Shown: positions 43,247-55,075, numbered from the stretch's first letter. The stretch: 64,000 nucleotides of DNA from Dongia mobilis (GCF_004363235.1 NZ_SNYW01000002.1:58894-122893); one strand, 5' to 3'. Numbers and translations: made by a program. Notes: generated by a model from the sequence alone, not told the origin.

Positions 43247-45004
43247 ATGCAACAGATGCGCCGGCTCACCCCCTTCCTCAGTGTCGCACCGCAGATCAGC
43301 GAGGCCGATATCGGCACGCTGGCATCGCGTGGCTATCACGCCATCATCAACAACCGCCCGGACAATGAGGGCGAAGGCCAGCCGCCGGCTGCGGCACTCG
43401 CCGCGGCGGCCCGGCGCCACGGCCTCGATTACCGCCATATCCCGGTCGTCTCCGGCCAGGTGACCGATGCCGACATCGCCGCCTTTCGGGAGGCCATGGC
43501 CGAGATCAAGGGACCGGTGCTTGCCTTCTGCCGCACCGGCACGCGCTCGACCACGCTCTGGGCGCTGACCGAGGCGGCGCGCCTCGATCCCGCGGTGATC
43601 ATCGGCACCGCCGCCGATGCCGGCTATGACCTCAACCCGCTGCGCCCGCGCCTCGAGGCGCTGTGGCAGGCGGGCGCCGACGCAACGACGACGCCGGCGA
43701 CACCGACGCCGAAGCCGGCGGCGCGCCGCTTCGACATCGTCGTGGTGGGTGGCGGTGCCGCCGGCTGCGCGGTGACGGCGAGCCTCCTCAAGCGCCGGCG
43801 TCGGCTCGACATCGCCATCATCGAACCGAAGGAGATCCATTACTACCAGCCCGGCTGGACCCTGGTGGGTGGAGGCGTCTTCGACCGCGCCGCCACCTCG
43901 CGCCCGATGCAGGCCTGCATCCCCGCCGGTGCCAAATGGATCAAGGCGGCGGTGGCCGGTTTCGAGCCCGCCGCCAACCAGGTGATCCTGGAGGATGGCA
44001 GTGCTGTGGGCTATGACGCCCTCATCGTCGCCGCCGGGCTGGAACTGCGCTGGGACATGATCGAGGGGTTGCGCGAGACCCTGGGGCGCAACGGCGTCAC
44101 CTCGAACTATCTCTTCGACCTCGCCCCCTATACCTGGGAGCTGGTGCAGAACCTCAAAGGCGGCACCGCGCTCTTCACGCAGCCGCCGATGCCGATCAAA
44201 TGCGCCGGTGCGCCGCAAAAGGCGATGTACCTCTCCTGCAATCACTGGGAACGCCAGGGCCGCCTCAAGGAGATGAAGGTCGAGCTCAACAATGCCGGCG
44301 GCGTCCTTTTCGGCGTTGCCGATTACGTGCCCAGCCTGATGAGATATGTCGAGCGCTACGGCGCCAATCTGGCCTTCAACTCGAATTTGAAGGCGGTGGA
44401 CGGCCATGCCAGGACGGCCACCTTCGAGGTGAAGCAGGCCGATGGGTCGCTCACCCGCGTGACCAAGCCGTTCGACATGATCCATGTGGTGCCGCCGCAG
44501 ACGGCGCCCGAATTCATCCGCAAATCGCCGCTCGCCGACAATGCCGGCTGGGTCGATGTCGATCCCGAGACCCTGCGCCACAAATCCTTCGGCAATGTCT
44601 TCGCGCTGGGCGATGTCGGCTCGACCCCCAACGCCAAGACCGCCGCCGCCGTGCGCAAGCAGGCGCCGATCGTCGCGGTCAATGCGCTGGCCATGCTGGA
44701 TGGCGGCGAGCCGCGCGCCGTCTATGACGGCTATGGCTCCTGCCCCCTGACGGTCGAGCGCGGCAAGGTGGTGATGGCCGAGTTCGGCTATGGCGGCAAG
44801 CTGCTGCCGAGCTTCCCGTGGGATTCCACCAGGCCGCGCTGGAGCGCCTGGTTCGCTAAGGTCTCGCTGCTGCCCTGGCTCTATTTCGACGTCATGCTGA
44901 AGGGCCGCGAATGGCTGGCCAGCCCGCGCATCCTGCCGCACCGGCCGCAGCCGCATGAGGCGGCGGCCGCCTGCATCGACCCCGGCGCGCAGAAACTGAA
45001 GTGA
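43247..45004 (+). CDS. DUF442 (rhodanese/phosphatase-like) domain fused to sulfide:quinone oxidoreductase
   Basis: A 585-residue fusion. Residues 1-120 are a TIGR01244/DUF442 domain with C-x5-R active loop 'AFCRTGTRS' (Cys95). A Thr/Pro/Ala linker (about 143-158) leads to an SQR of the human SQOR-like type: FAD loop 'IVVVGGGAAGCAVTA' (about 165), redox cysteines Cys319 ('PIKCAGAPQK') and Cys499 ('YGSCPLTV'), and a C-terminal 'KVSLLPWLYFDVMLKGRE' membrane-associating helix. It oxidises sulfide to persulfide and feeds the quinone pool; the DUF442 domain may pass the sulfane sulfur on. Shine-Dalgarno ACGGAGGAGA. Confidence 0.92.
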   Translation: MQQMRRLTPFLSVAPQISEADIGTLASRGYHAIINNRPDNEGEGQPPAAALAAAARRHGLDYRHIPVVSGQVTDADIAAFREAMAEIKGPVLAFCRTGTRSTTLWALTEAARLDPAVIIGTAADAGYDLNPLRPRLEALWQAGADATTTPATPTPKPAARRFDIVVVGGGAAGCAVTASLLKRRRRLDIAIIEPKEIHYYQPGWTLVGGGVFDRAATSRPMQACIPAGAKWIKAAVAGFEPAANQVILEDGSAVGYDALIVAAGLELRWDMIEGLRETLGRNGVTSNYLFDLAPYTWELVQNLKGGTALFTQPPMPIKCAGAPQKAMYLSCNHWERQGRLKEMKVELNNAGGVLFGVADYVPSLMRYVERYGANLAFNSNLKAVDGHARTATFEVKQADGSLTRVTKPFDMIHVVPPQTAPEFIRKSPLADNAGWVDVDPETLRHKSFGNVFALGDVGSTPNAKTAAAVRKQAPIVAVNALAMLDGGEPRAVYDGYGSCPLTVERGKVVMAEFGYGGKLLPSFPWDSTRPRWSAWFAKVSLLPWLYFDVMLKGREWLASPRILPHRPQPHEAAAACIDPGAQKLK

Positions 45005-45014
45005 TGAAAGCGCG

Positions 45015-46829
45015 ATGATGCGACCCGCCTCGCCGCTTGAACGCTGGCTGCCCTGCCTGGTCTGGGGCCGCCAATACTCGGCCGAGAATTTCGGCCATGA
45101 CCTGCTGGCGGCGGTGATCGTCACCATCATGCTGATCCCGCAGAGCCTCGCCTACGCCATGCTGGCCGGACTGCCGCCTTATATCGGGCTCTATGCCAGC
45201 ATCCTGCCGCTCGTTGCCTATGGCCTCTTCGGCACCAGCCGCACGCTGGCGGTGGGGCCGGTCGCCGTCATTTCGCTGATGACGGCGGCCGCCGCCGCCA
45301 AGGTGGCCGCACCGGGTTCGCCTGCCTATATCGAGGCGGCCCTCATCCTGGCCTTCCTTTCCGGCCTCATCCTCGTCGCCATGGCGGTGATGCGCCTCGG
45401 CTTCCTCGCCAATTTCCTCAGCCATCCGGTGATCTCCGGTTTCATCAGCGCCTCCGGCCTCCTCATCGCCGCCGGGCAGCTGAAGCATATCCTCGGCATA
45501 CCGGCCGGGGGCGAGACACTGCCGCAGATCGCTAGCGCCCTCGCCGCCCGGATCGACGGCACCAACCTGCCGACCCTCCTCATCGGCGGTTTCGCCACCC
45601 TCTTCCTCTTCCTTGTGCGCCGGTCGCTGAAAAAGCTGCTTATGCGGATGGGCCTCCCCGCGCGGGCCGCCGACCTGTTCGCCAAGGCCGGGCCGGTCTT
45701 CGCCATCATCGTCTCGATCCTGCTGGTGCGGCAGTTCGACCTCGCCGCCGCCGGTGTCAGGATCGTCGGCAGCATCCCGCAGGGCCTGCCACCCCTTACC
45801 CTGCCGCGCCTGGATACGGCGCTCTGGGCCGATCTTCTGCCGGCCGCCCTGCTGCTCAGCCTGGTCGGCTTCGTCGAATCGATCTCGGTCGCGCAGACGC
45901 TGGCCGCCAAGAGGCGCCAGCGCATCACGCCCGATTCCGAATTGCTCGGCCTCGGTGCCGCCAATCTCGCCGCCGCCTTCAGCGGCGGTTATCCGGTGAC
46001 CGGCGGCTTCGCCCGCTCGGTGGTAAATTTCGACGCCGGGGCGGTGACGCCGCTGGCTGGCGGCCTGACCGCCATCTTCATCCTGCTCACCACCCTGTTC
46101 CTGACGCCGCTGTTCCACGATCTGCCGCAGGCGGTGCTTTCCGCCACCATTATCGTCGCGGTGCTGTCGCTGGTCGATCTTCGCGCCCTGCCGCGAGTCT
46201 GGCGCTATTCGCGCCACGATTTCGTCGCCATGGCCGCCACCATGGTCGTCGTGCTGGGTGTGGGCGTCGAGGCCGGCATCGTGACCGGCGTTGCCCTGTC
46301 GCTCGTTCTCTTCCTGTGGCGCACCAGCCGGCCGCATGTGGCGATCGTCGGCCTGGTGCCGGGCAGCGAGCATTTCCGCAATGTCGAGCGCAATGCTGTG
46401 CTGGTGAGCGAGAGCGTGCTCTCGATCCGCATCGACGAGAGCCTCTATTTCGCCAATGCCCGCGCCCTTGAGGACCGCATCTATGCCGAGATGGCGGAGC
46501 GGCCTTCCCTGCGTCATGTCGTGCTGATGTGCCCGGCGGTCAACCTGATCGATGCCAGCGCGCTGGAAAGCCTGGAGGCGATCCAGCAGCGCCTGAAGGA
46601 TGCCGGCATCACCTTCCATCTGTCCGAGGTCAAGGGACCGGTGATGGACGCCCTCGCCGGCACCGCCTTCCTCGACCATCTGCGGCATGACGGCGGGCGC
46701 ATCTTCCTCAGCCAGTATGCCGCCGTGGCGGCACTCGATCCCGACCTCGTCGCCGGGCGCCGCGCCGATGGCAGCAAGGCAACGCTGTCCGAGCCCAGCA
46801 TCGCTCCCGCCATGGCCTCGGCCAAATGA
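45015..46829 (+). CDS. SulP family sulfate/anion transporter
   Basis: A 604-residue SLC26/SulP permease. The N-terminal membrane part has about 12 helices with 'IPQSLAYAMLAGLPPYIGLY' and 'TLAVGPVAVISLMTAAAAAK', and 'GGYPVTGGFARSVVNFDAGA' in the middle. The C-terminal cytoplasmic STAS domain begins near residue 450 ('LSIRIDESLYFANARALEDR'). It starts 10 bases after the SQR fusion, so it is in the sulfide operon and may handle the sulfite or sulfate product, though direction cannot be told from sequence. Confidence 0.93.
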   Translation: MMRPASPLERWLPCLVWGRQYSAENFGHDLLAAVIVTIMLIPQSLAYAMLAGLPPYIGLYASILPLVAYGLFGTSRTLAVGPVAVISLMTAAAAAKVAAPGSPAYIEAALILAFLSGLILVAMAVMRLGFLANFLSHPVISGFISASGLLIAAGQLKHILGIPAGGETLPQIASALAARIDGTNLPTLLIGGFATLFLFLVRRSLKKLLMRMGLPARAADLFAKAGPVFAIIVSILLVRQFDLAAAGVRIVGSIPQGLPPLTLPRLDTALWADLLPAALLLSLVGFVESISVAQTLAAKRRQRITPDSELLGLGAANLAAAFSGGYPVTGGFARSVVNFDAGAVTPLAGGLTAIFILLTTLFLTPLFHDLPQAVLSATIIVAVLSLVDLRALPRVWRYSRHDFVAMAATMVVVLGVGVEAGIVTGVALSLVLFLWRTSRPHVAIVGLVPGSEHFRNVERNAVLVSESVLSIRIDESLYFANARALEDRIYAEMAERPSLRHVVLMCPAVNLIDASALESLEAIQQRLKDAGITFHLSEVKGPVMDALAGTAFLDHLRHDGGRIFLSQYAAVAALDPDLVAGRRADGSKATLSEPSIAPAMASAK

Positions 46830-46865
46830 ACAGCGCAGGCGATCATCCCGCACCCAAGAAGCGCC

Positions 46866-46895
46866 TTGACGGGGCGGCCCGGTTTTCCACATATT
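46866..46895 (+). promoter_or_regulatory. sigma70-like promoter for the chrB-chrA pair
   Basis: TTGACG (46866-46871), 18 bases, CATATT (46890-46895), about 85 bases before the chrB-like ATG. It would separate chrB-chrA from the sulfide operon. Confidence 0.5.
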
Positions 46896-46981
46896 GCGGC
46901 CCGAGGGGTTGACCGCGATCGCCCCATGAGGCCCCGGCCAGAGTATCGCGTCCTGTCTCCCGACTACGGAGTGGACGTATC

Positions 46982-47803
46982 ATGCCCGGTCCCAACTCGA
47001 TCTCCCCGCAACAGCTTTCCCGCCTGGTCGGCACGGCCGATGCGCCTGGCCTCATCGATGTCCGCCTGGACGAGGATTTCGCCGCCGATCCCCGCCTCCT
47101 CCCCGCTTCGCGGCGGCGCGACTATGCGCGCGTCGCCGACTGGGCGGCGGAATATCGGAACCGTCACGTCGCCGTCATCTGCCAGAAGGGGCTGAAGCTC
47201 AGCCAGGGTGTCGCCGCCTGGCTGCGCCAGGAGGGCGTCGCGGCCGAGACCCTCGAGGGCGGGTTTGCCGCCTGGTCGGAATCCGGCCAGATGCTGGTCA
47301 AGGATGCCGCCTTTCCGCCGCGCGATGGCAAGGGCCGCACCATCTGGGTGACGCGGGCGCGGCCCAAGATCGACCGCATCGCCTGTCCCTGGCTGATCCG
47401 CCGCTTCATCGACCGCGACGCCGTCTTCCTCTATGTCGCCGCCTCCGAAGTGAAGGCGGTGGCCGAGCGCTTCAATGCGACGCCCTTCGACATCGATGGC
47501 GTGTTCTGGAGCCATCGCGGCGAGGCGTGCACCTTCGACGTGATGCTGCAGGAATTCGGCCTCGCCGCGGAACCGCTGGCACATCTTGCCACCATCGTGC
47601 GCGGCGCCGATACCGACCGGCTCGACCTCGCCCCACAGGCCGCCGGATTGCTGGCTGCCTCGCTCGGCCTCTCGCGCATGTACAAGGACGATCTTGCCCA
47701 GCTCGAGGCCAGCATGCTGCTCTATGATTCCTTCTACCGCTGGTGCCGCGACGCGGTAGACGAGAATCATACCTGGCCGGCACCGAATGGCGGTCGGCGA
47801 TGA
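46982..47803 (+). CDS. rhodanese-ChrB fusion (sulfurtransferase/chromate resistance protein)
   Basis: A 273-residue protein. An N-terminal rhodanese domain (about 8-110) has the active-site cysteine in 'VAVICQKGLKLSQG' (Cys67) and 'ETLEGGFAAWSESGQ'. A C-terminal ChrB domain (about 120-265) has 'WVTRARPKIDRIACPWLIRR', 'ACTFDVMLQEF' and 'YDSFYRWC'. ChrB regulates or assists chromate efflux. The fused rhodanese links it to sulfur transfer, which fits its place beside sulfide oxidation genes. The last four bases overlap chrA (ATGA). Confidence 0.92.
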   Translation: MPGPNSISPQQLSRLVGTADAPGLIDVRLDEDFAADPRLLPASRRRDYARVADWAAEYRNRHVAVICQKGLKLSQGVAAWLRQEGVAAETLEGGFAAWSESGQMLVKDAAFPPRDGKGRTIWVTRARPKIDRIACPWLIRRFIDRDAVFLYVAASEVKAVAERFNATPFDIDGVFWSHRGEACTFDVMLQEFGLAAEPLAHLATIVRGADTDRLDLAPQAAGLLAASLGLSRMYKDDLAQLEASMLLYDSFYRWCRDAVDENHTWPAPNGGRR

Positions 47804-49146
47804 ACCATTCGACCCCGCAGGTCAGCCTGCCCAACTTTGCCACCGCCTTGCGTGTCTGGGCGAAGATCGGCCTCCTCTCCTTCGGCGGACCGGCCGGGCA
47901 GATCGCGCTCATGCACCGCATCGTGGTGGATGAACTGCAATGGGTAGGCGAGCGGCGCTTCCTGCAGGCGCTCAACTTCTGCAACCTGCTGCCGGGGCCG
48001 GAGGCGCAGCAGCTCGCCACCTATCTCGGCTGGCTGATGCATGGGGTCAGGGGCGGACTGGCCGCGGGCCTGCTCTTCATCCTGCCCGGCGCGCTCGTCA
48101 TGTTGGGGCTTTCCGTCCTCTATGTGACGCTGGGTGATGTGCCGCTGGTGGCGGCGCTGTTCTTTGGCCTGAAATGCGCCGTCCTCGTCCTCGTGGTGGA
48201 AGCGCTGATCCGCATCGGCAGGCGTGCCCTCAAGGGAAAGGCCGCCTATGCGATGGCGGTGGCCGCCTTTGTCGCCCTCTTCCTCTTCCATCTGCCATTT
48301 CCGCTGGTGGTGTTGGGGGCGGCCGTCATCGGCGCCGCCTTGCCGCGCCATTTCCACGGCGGCGGACACGGCATCGGCGGCGCGGGCAACGACGCGCTCA
48401 TCGACCGGCTGCTGAGCGCCGATCCCGACCTCGCGCGCCGCCAGGCACGAGGCGCCAGGCGCGCCGGTGGCACGGCACTCGCCCTCTGGCTCGTTCCCGT
48501 CGCAATCCTCGTTTTTGTTGTCGGCGGGACCTATGGCGACATCGCCGCCTTCTTCACCAAGATGGCGGTGGTCACGGTGGGTGGCGCCTATGCGGTGCTG
48601 GCCTATGTGGCACAGGACGCCGTCGGCACCTATCAATGGCTGAGCTCGGCCGAGATGCTGACCGGTCTGGGCTTTGCCGAAACCACGCCGGGCCCCCTGA
48701 TCCTGGTGCTGCAATTCGTCGGCTTCCTCGCCGGGCATGGGGCGACGAGCGGTCCTGCCGGCATGGTGGGCGCGCTGCTGGCGTGCCTGCTCACCCTCTG
48801 GGTCACCTTCGCGCCCTGCTTCGCCTTCGTCTTCCTGGGGGCACCAGTGATCGAGAAGATCCAGGGCAACCGGGCGCTCTCGGCCAGCCTTGCCGCCATC
48901 ACTGCGGCGGTGGTCGGCGTCATCGCCAACCTTGCCCTCTGGTTTTCCCTGCGCGTGCTCTTCGCCGAGGTGGCGCTACTCGATCTCGGTTTCCTGCGCC
49001 TGGAATTGCCGATCCTGGCGAGCCTCGACTGGCGGGCGGCAGCCCTCTCCGTCCTCGCCGCCCTCGCCCTCTTCAGCTTCCGACTTGGCGTGGTCAGAAC
49101 TCTCGCGGTCACCTCGGTGGGCGGGCTCGTATTGGCGTTCCTGTGA
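47800..49146 (+). CDS. chrA: ChrA chromate efflux transporter
   Basis: A 448-residue two-domain CHR transporter. The first CHR domain has 'IGLLSFGGPAGQIALMHRIV' and 'ALNFCNLLPGPEAQQLATYL'; the second has 'VVTVGGAYAVLAYVAQDAV' and 'GLGFAETTPGPLILVLQFVG'. These are the conserved F-G-G and P-G-P elements of long ChrA proteins. It exports chromate with proton exchange and may accept related oxyanions such as sulfate. Translation is coupled to the rhodanese-ChrB gene by an ATGA overlap. Confidence 0.95.
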   Translation: MNHSTPQVSLPNFATALRVWAKIGLLSFGGPAGQIALMHRIVVDELQWVGERRFLQALNFCNLLPGPEAQQLATYLGWLMHGVRGGLAAGLLFILPGALVMLGLSVLYVTLGDVPLVAALFFGLKCAVLVLVVEALIRIGRRALKGKAAYAMAVAAFVALFLFHLPFPLVVLGAAVIGAALPRHFHGGGHGIGGAGNDALIDRLLSADPDLARRQARGARRAGGTALALWLVPVAILVFVVGGTYGDIAAFFTKMAVVTVGGAYAVLAYVAQDAVGTYQWLSSAEMLTGLGFAETTPGPLILVLQFVGFLAGHGATSGPAGMVGALLACLLTLWVTFAPCFAFVFLGAPVIEKIQGNRALSASLAAITAAVVGVIANLALWFSLRVLFAEVALLDLGFLRLELPILASLDWRAAALSVLAALALFSFRLGVVRTLAVTSVGGLVLAFL

Positions 49147-49175
49147 AAGAAAAAGGGGCGGCTGACGCCGCCCCC
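49146..49175 (-). terminator. Rho-independent terminator of katG
   Basis: GGGGCGGC (49155-49162) pairs perfectly with GCCGCCCC (49167-49174) around a 4-base loop. Read on the minus strand it is followed by TTTTTCTTTC, so it serves katG, whose stop is 34 bases upstream. On the plus strand there is no T-tract after it, so it would not end chrA transcripts efficiently. Confidence 0.88.
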
Positions 49176-49208
49176 AACTCCGTTCGCATGGTTTCTTCTT
49201 GTCGTTGA

Positions 49209-51455
<2,247 letters not shown>

Positions 51456-51659
51456 TCAGGCGCATGTCTTGGAGCGCATCTTGGACCCCCGGGCGGCGCG
51501 CGGGAAATTGATTGTCCCGAACGTCGTGATGGAGAGAATCGATCGATCCCGGTGCGGGTTCCCGCAGGCGGTTGTTGCACCTGCACTACGACGATGGTCG
51601 GTATTAACGCGGCCAGTCCTTTAACCCAGCATTAAGCGGGCGATGGCTAGGGTCGGGCC

Positions 51660-51674
51660 TGATGCAACGCATCA
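51660..51674. promoter_or_regulatory. palindrome upstream of the second chemoreceptor
   Basis: TGATGC-AAC-GCATCA is a perfect 15-bp interrupted palindrome 28 bases before the ATG at 51703, in the 298-base spacer between katG and the chemoreceptor. It resembles an operator; no regulator is known. The spacing (3) is wrong for an Fnr box. Confidence 0.4.
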
Positions 51675-51702
51675 AATGATTAACTTTTTCCGGGCATGAC
51701 GG

Positions 51703-54192
51703 ATGCGATTCAAGCTGAGCATCGCCAGGGCGATCGTCCTTTTCGGCATCCTCATCATCGGCGGTTTCGCCGCGATCTTCGGCACCTCCCACCTGGCCTT
51801 GGGCGAATTGAAGATCGGCGGTCCGCTCTATCGCCAGATCGTGCTGGGCAAGGACCTCATCGCCGACATCCTGCCGCCGCCGGAATACGTGATCGAATCC
51901 TATCTGGAAGCGACGCTGGCGCTGCACAACCCGGAGGAATTGCCGGCCCGGCGGGACCGCCTTGCCACCCTCAGGGCCGATTACGAGGCGCGCCACGCCT
52001 TCTGGCTAACATCGGACTTTAATCCCAGTCTTACCCGGCGGCTGACCGAAGCAAGCCATGCCGAAGTGACGAGGTTCTACCAGGCGATCGACCGCCTGCT
52101 GCTGGCCGTCGCCGCGGGCGATGCGGCAGCGGCCGGCGCCGCCTATGCCGAGGTGACGGCGGCCTATCTTGCCCATCGCGCCATCGTCGACGAGATCGTC
52201 GCCGGCGCCACTGCCGCCAATGCCGAGATCGAGGCCGAAGCCGAAGCCGCCAACCGCCATTTCACGCTGATAAACTGGCTGGTCACGGCGGCGGTCGTGG
52301 CACTGGTGGCGGGCGGGCTCGCCCTCATCGGCCTTGGCCTCGTGCGGCCGCTCATCCGCATGACCGCCAGCATGACGGCATTGGCCCAGGGCGACCGCAG
52401 CGTCGCCATTTCCGCCACGACGCGCCGCGACGAGATCGGCGACATGCTGCGCGCGATCGCCGTGTTCCGCGACCAGGCGGAGGAGAACGAGCGCCTGCGC
52501 ACCGAGCAGGAAGAAGAGCGCAAGCGGACCGACGAGCTGCTGAAATCGGAGATGCTGCAACTGACCGAGACGCTGGAGCATGAGGTGAAGGAGACGGTGG
52601 GCGACATTTCCGTCCAGGCCGCCAAGCTCACCGACAATGCCACCCAGTTGCGCCGCACCGCCGAGCAATTGCGCGCGATGGCGCTGGAGGTCAACCAGCT
52701 GGTCGATTCCACCAGCCGCAATGTCGACACCGTCGCCAGTGCCACCGAGGAGCTCGAGGCCTCGAGCCGCGCCATCAGCGCGCAGATCGACAATTCCAGC
52801 AAACTGGCGGCGGGTGCGCGCGACGGCGCGGAAGTCGCCAACCGCGAAGTCACCGGCCTGGCCGAGACGGCGTCGAGCATCGGCAATGTCGTCGGAATGA
52901 TCCAGGAGATCGCCGCACGCACCCGCATGCTGGCGCTGAATGCCACGATCGAGGCGGCGCGGGCGGGCGAGATGGGCAAGGGCTTCGCCGTGGTGGCGGA
53001 TGAGGTCAAGAGCCTCGCCCGCCAGACCGAAGACGGCATCGCCCAGGTCAATGCCCAGGCCGAGGGGATCACGCAATCGACCGCCAAGGCGGTGGGCCTG
53101 GTCGACCATGTGGCGGGCGGCATCCGCGACATCGACGCGGTGACGCAGGAGGTGGCACGCGCCAGCGAGGAGCAGCGCGCCGCCACCGCCGAGATCATGC
53201 AGAGCGCGGGCGAGGCCGCGCGCGCCACCCGCTCGGTCGCCGACAACATGGCGCGCATGCTGGGCGATGTCGAAAGCACCGGCCAGACCGCCGGCCAGGT
53301 GAACGACCTTTCCTTGCTGGTCAGCCGCGACATCGCCGCCCTGCAGCAGCGGCTTTATGTCATCCTGCGCTCCTCGGTCGGCGGCAACCGCCGCAATACC
53401 CCGAGGCGCACCGCCGCCATCGCCTTCCGGGGTACCTTCGGCGGCCAGACGGTAACCGGCTTCACCGGCGACGTGTCGCCGGCCGGCGTGATGGTGGTGG
53501 CGGACAACAATGTCGCCCTGCAGCCCGGCGAAGGCACGGCCGAACTCAAGGATGTCGGCCGCTTCCGCGCGCGGCTGGTGGCGCAGGATCCGCTTGGCAT
53601 CCATATCCAGTTCCTGGAACCGGGCCAGGACGAACTGGCAGCGCTGGAAGCCAAGCTGGAAGCCACCGGCCGCGAGGACGAGCCTTATATGAAGCTGGCG
53701 GACGAGGTGGCGGGTGCCGCCAGTGCGGCGCTCGACCAGGCGCTCAGGGAGCGCGCGATCACGCCCGAGGCGCTCTTCGACGTCGACTACGAACCCATTG
53801 CCGGAACCGATCCCTTGCAGGTGATGGCGCGGCATACCGAACTGGTCGAGCGCCTGTTCCCGCCGCTGATCGAACCGCCGCTCGGCCGCGATGCGCGCAT
53901 CGTCTTTTGCTGCGTCATCGACCGCAAGGGCTACATCGCCGCCCACAACAAGAAATACTCGCTGCCGCAGAAGCCGGGCGAAACGTTGTGGAACATGGCA
54001 AACTCCCGCAACCGGCGCATCTATACCGACCGCGCCGGCACCATGGCCGGCCGCGCCACGCGCACCCTCGTGCAGACCTATGCGCGCGACATGGGCGGCG
54101 GCAAATTCGTCGTGCTGAAGGAAATCGACGCGCCGATCCAGGCCGGCGGCCGGCATTGGGGGGCGGTGCGCCTAGCGTTGAAACTGTCGTGA
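51703..54192 (+). CDS. chemoreceptor with PilZ-like and C-terminal sensor domains
   Basis: An 829-residue multidomain methyl-accepting chemotaxis protein. Order: TM1 (about 8-30), helical periplasmic domain to about 185, TM2 (about 190-212, '[20 protein letters not shown]'), HAMP, and a signalling domain with '[20 protein letters not shown]' (note Arg-Thr-Arg-Met where most have Gln-Thr-Asn-Leu). Then comes a PilZ-like segment beginning '[15 protein letters not shown]' (about 565-645; R-x3-R and a D-x-S-x-x-G form, '[10 protein letters not shown]'). Last is a C-terminal cache/PAS-like sensor (about 700-829). The last two are unusual and suggest c-di-GMP and cytoplasmic ligand input. Confidence 0.85.
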   Translation: MRFKLSIARAIVLFGILIIGGFAAIFGTSHLALGELKIGGPLYRQIVLGKDLIADILPPPEYVIESYLEATLALHNPEELPARRDRLATLRADYEARHAFWLTSDFNPSLTRRLTEASHAEVTRFYQAIDRLLLAVAAGDAAAAGAAYAEVTAAYLAHRAIVDEIVAGATAANAEIEAEAEAANRHFTLINWLVTAAVVALVAGGLALIGLGLVRPLIRMTASMTALAQGDRSVAISATTRRDEIGDMLRAIAVFRDQAEENERLRTEQEEERKRTDELLKSEMLQLTETLEHEVKETVGDISVQAAKLTDNATQLRRTAEQLRAMALEVNQLVDSTSRNVDTVASATEELEASSRAISAQIDNSSKLAAGARDGAEVANREVTGLAETASSIGNVVGMIQEIAARTRMLALNATIEAARAGEMGKGFAVVADEVKSLARQTEDGIAQVNAQAEGITQSTAKAVGLVDHVAGGIRDIDAVTQEVARASEEQRAATAEIMQSAGEAARATRSVADNMARMLGDVESTGQTAGQVNDLSLLVSRDIAALQQRLYVILRSSVGGNRRNTPRRTAAIAFRGTFGGQTVTGFTGDVSPAGVMVVADNNVALQPGEGTAELKDVGRFRARLVAQDPLGIHIQFLEPGQDELAALEAKLEATGREDEPYMKLADEVAGAASAALDQALRERAITPEALFDVDYEPIAGTDPLQVMARHTELVERLFPPLIEPPLGRDARIVFCCVIDRKGYIAAHNKKYSLPQKPGETLWNMANSRNRRIYTDRAGTMAGRATRTLVQTYARDMGGGKFVVLKEIDAPIQAGGRHWGAVRLALKLS

Positions 54193-54253
54193 CGGGCGGA
54201 ACGTAGCGGGCGGAACGTGACGAACCGGCGGCAATCGCCTATACCAGCAGCGA

Positions 54254-55075
54254 ATGGCTGAGCCAGCACCCGAGCCAAGCCCCTTTCTCACGGAGCCTGG
54301 TATGACTGCCGCATCGGATAGCCCATCCGTCACCACAGCCCCCGTCATCACGCCGCGGGGCATGGAACTGCCCGCCGGCGCCGGCCAGCCGGTGGATGCG
54401 CGCGGGCTCGCCTGCGACCTCTTGCGCCGGGCGCGGGCCGGCGTGCTCTCGACCCTCGATCCCGGCGGCTATCCCCTGGGCTCGGTCACCAACATCGCCA
54501 CCATGCCGGACGGGACCCCGTTCTTCTTCGCGGCCCTGCTCGCCGTGCATGCACGCAATGTGCTGAAGGACCCGCGCGCCTGCCTCACCTTGGCGGATCT
54601 GGGCACGGGCGATGCCTTGGTGCGGCCGCGTCTCGGCCTGGTGGGTCGGGTCGAAATGCTGGAAGGCGATCTCGATTCCTGGCGGCAGCGTTATCTGCGC
54701 CGCCATCCGAAGGGCAAGCTCTATCTGGCGCTCCCCGATGCGCGCCTCTTCCGCCTCAGGATCGAGGGGGTGCATCTGGGCGCCGGCCCCGGCCGCAACG
54801 CCGCACAGCTGGCGCCCGCCGATCTCGTCACCGACATCAACGGCGCCGAGGAACTGATGACGCGGGAAGATGACTTGATTGCCGAGTTCAATGCCGCGCC
54901 CGATCTCCTGGAACGGCTTGCCTTGGCCGGCGGCCTTGCCGTCGGGCGCTGGAAGGTGGTGGGGATCGACCCCGAGGGCTTGGACCTGATGGATGGCGAC
55001 GCCACCGGCCGCTTCACCTTCAAGGCCCGTGTCACCGATGCGGCGTCCCTGCACGCCGCCCTCGCCGCAGCCTGA
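54254..55075 (+). CDS. HugZ-like pyridoxamine 5'-phosphate oxidase family protein
   Basis: A 273-residue protein with a split-barrel FMN-binding-type domain (about 48-175, 'ARAGVLSTLDPGGYPLGSVT', 'PFFFAALLAVHARNVLKDPR') and a C-terminal DUF2470 domain (about 190-270, 'NAAPDLLERLALAGGLAVGR', 'FTFKARVTDAASLHAALA'). This is the HugZ arrangement, which degrades or stores haem; the C-terminal DUF2470 histidines cannot be assigned. The first 16 residues are a Pro-rich extension, so the ATG at 54302 may be the true start. It lies 61 bases after the chemoreceptor. Confidence 0.85.
   Translation: MAEPAPEPSPFLTEPGMTAASDSPSVTTAPVITPRGMELPAGAGQPVDARGLACDLLRRARAGVLSTLDPGGYPLGSVTNIATMPDGTPFFFAALLAVHARNVLKDPRACLTLADLGTGDALVRPRLGLVGRVEMLEGDLDSWRQRYLRRHPKGKLYLALPDARLFRLRIEGVHLGAGPGRNAAQLAPADLVTDINGAEELMTREDDLIAEFNAAPDLLERLALAGGLAVGRWKVVGIDPEGLDLMDGDATGRFTFKARVTDAASLHAALAAA

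Noticed and set aside
44892..46892. A 666-codon minus-strand open frame opposite sulP
   Set aside because: Low-complexity Gln/Gly/Asp/Glu/Arg composition and no start signal; sulP on the other strand is clear.
49155..49174. Hairpin as a terminator for chrA
   Set aside because: The T-run is only on the katG side, so it is assigned to katG.
52006..54156. A 716-codon minus-strand open frame opposite the chemoreceptor
   Set aside because: His/Gly/Arg/Ala-rich complement of a coding strand; no motif.
54193..54218. Two copies of CGGGCGGAACGT
   Set aside because: A short two-unit duplication with no dyad or position that suggests function.
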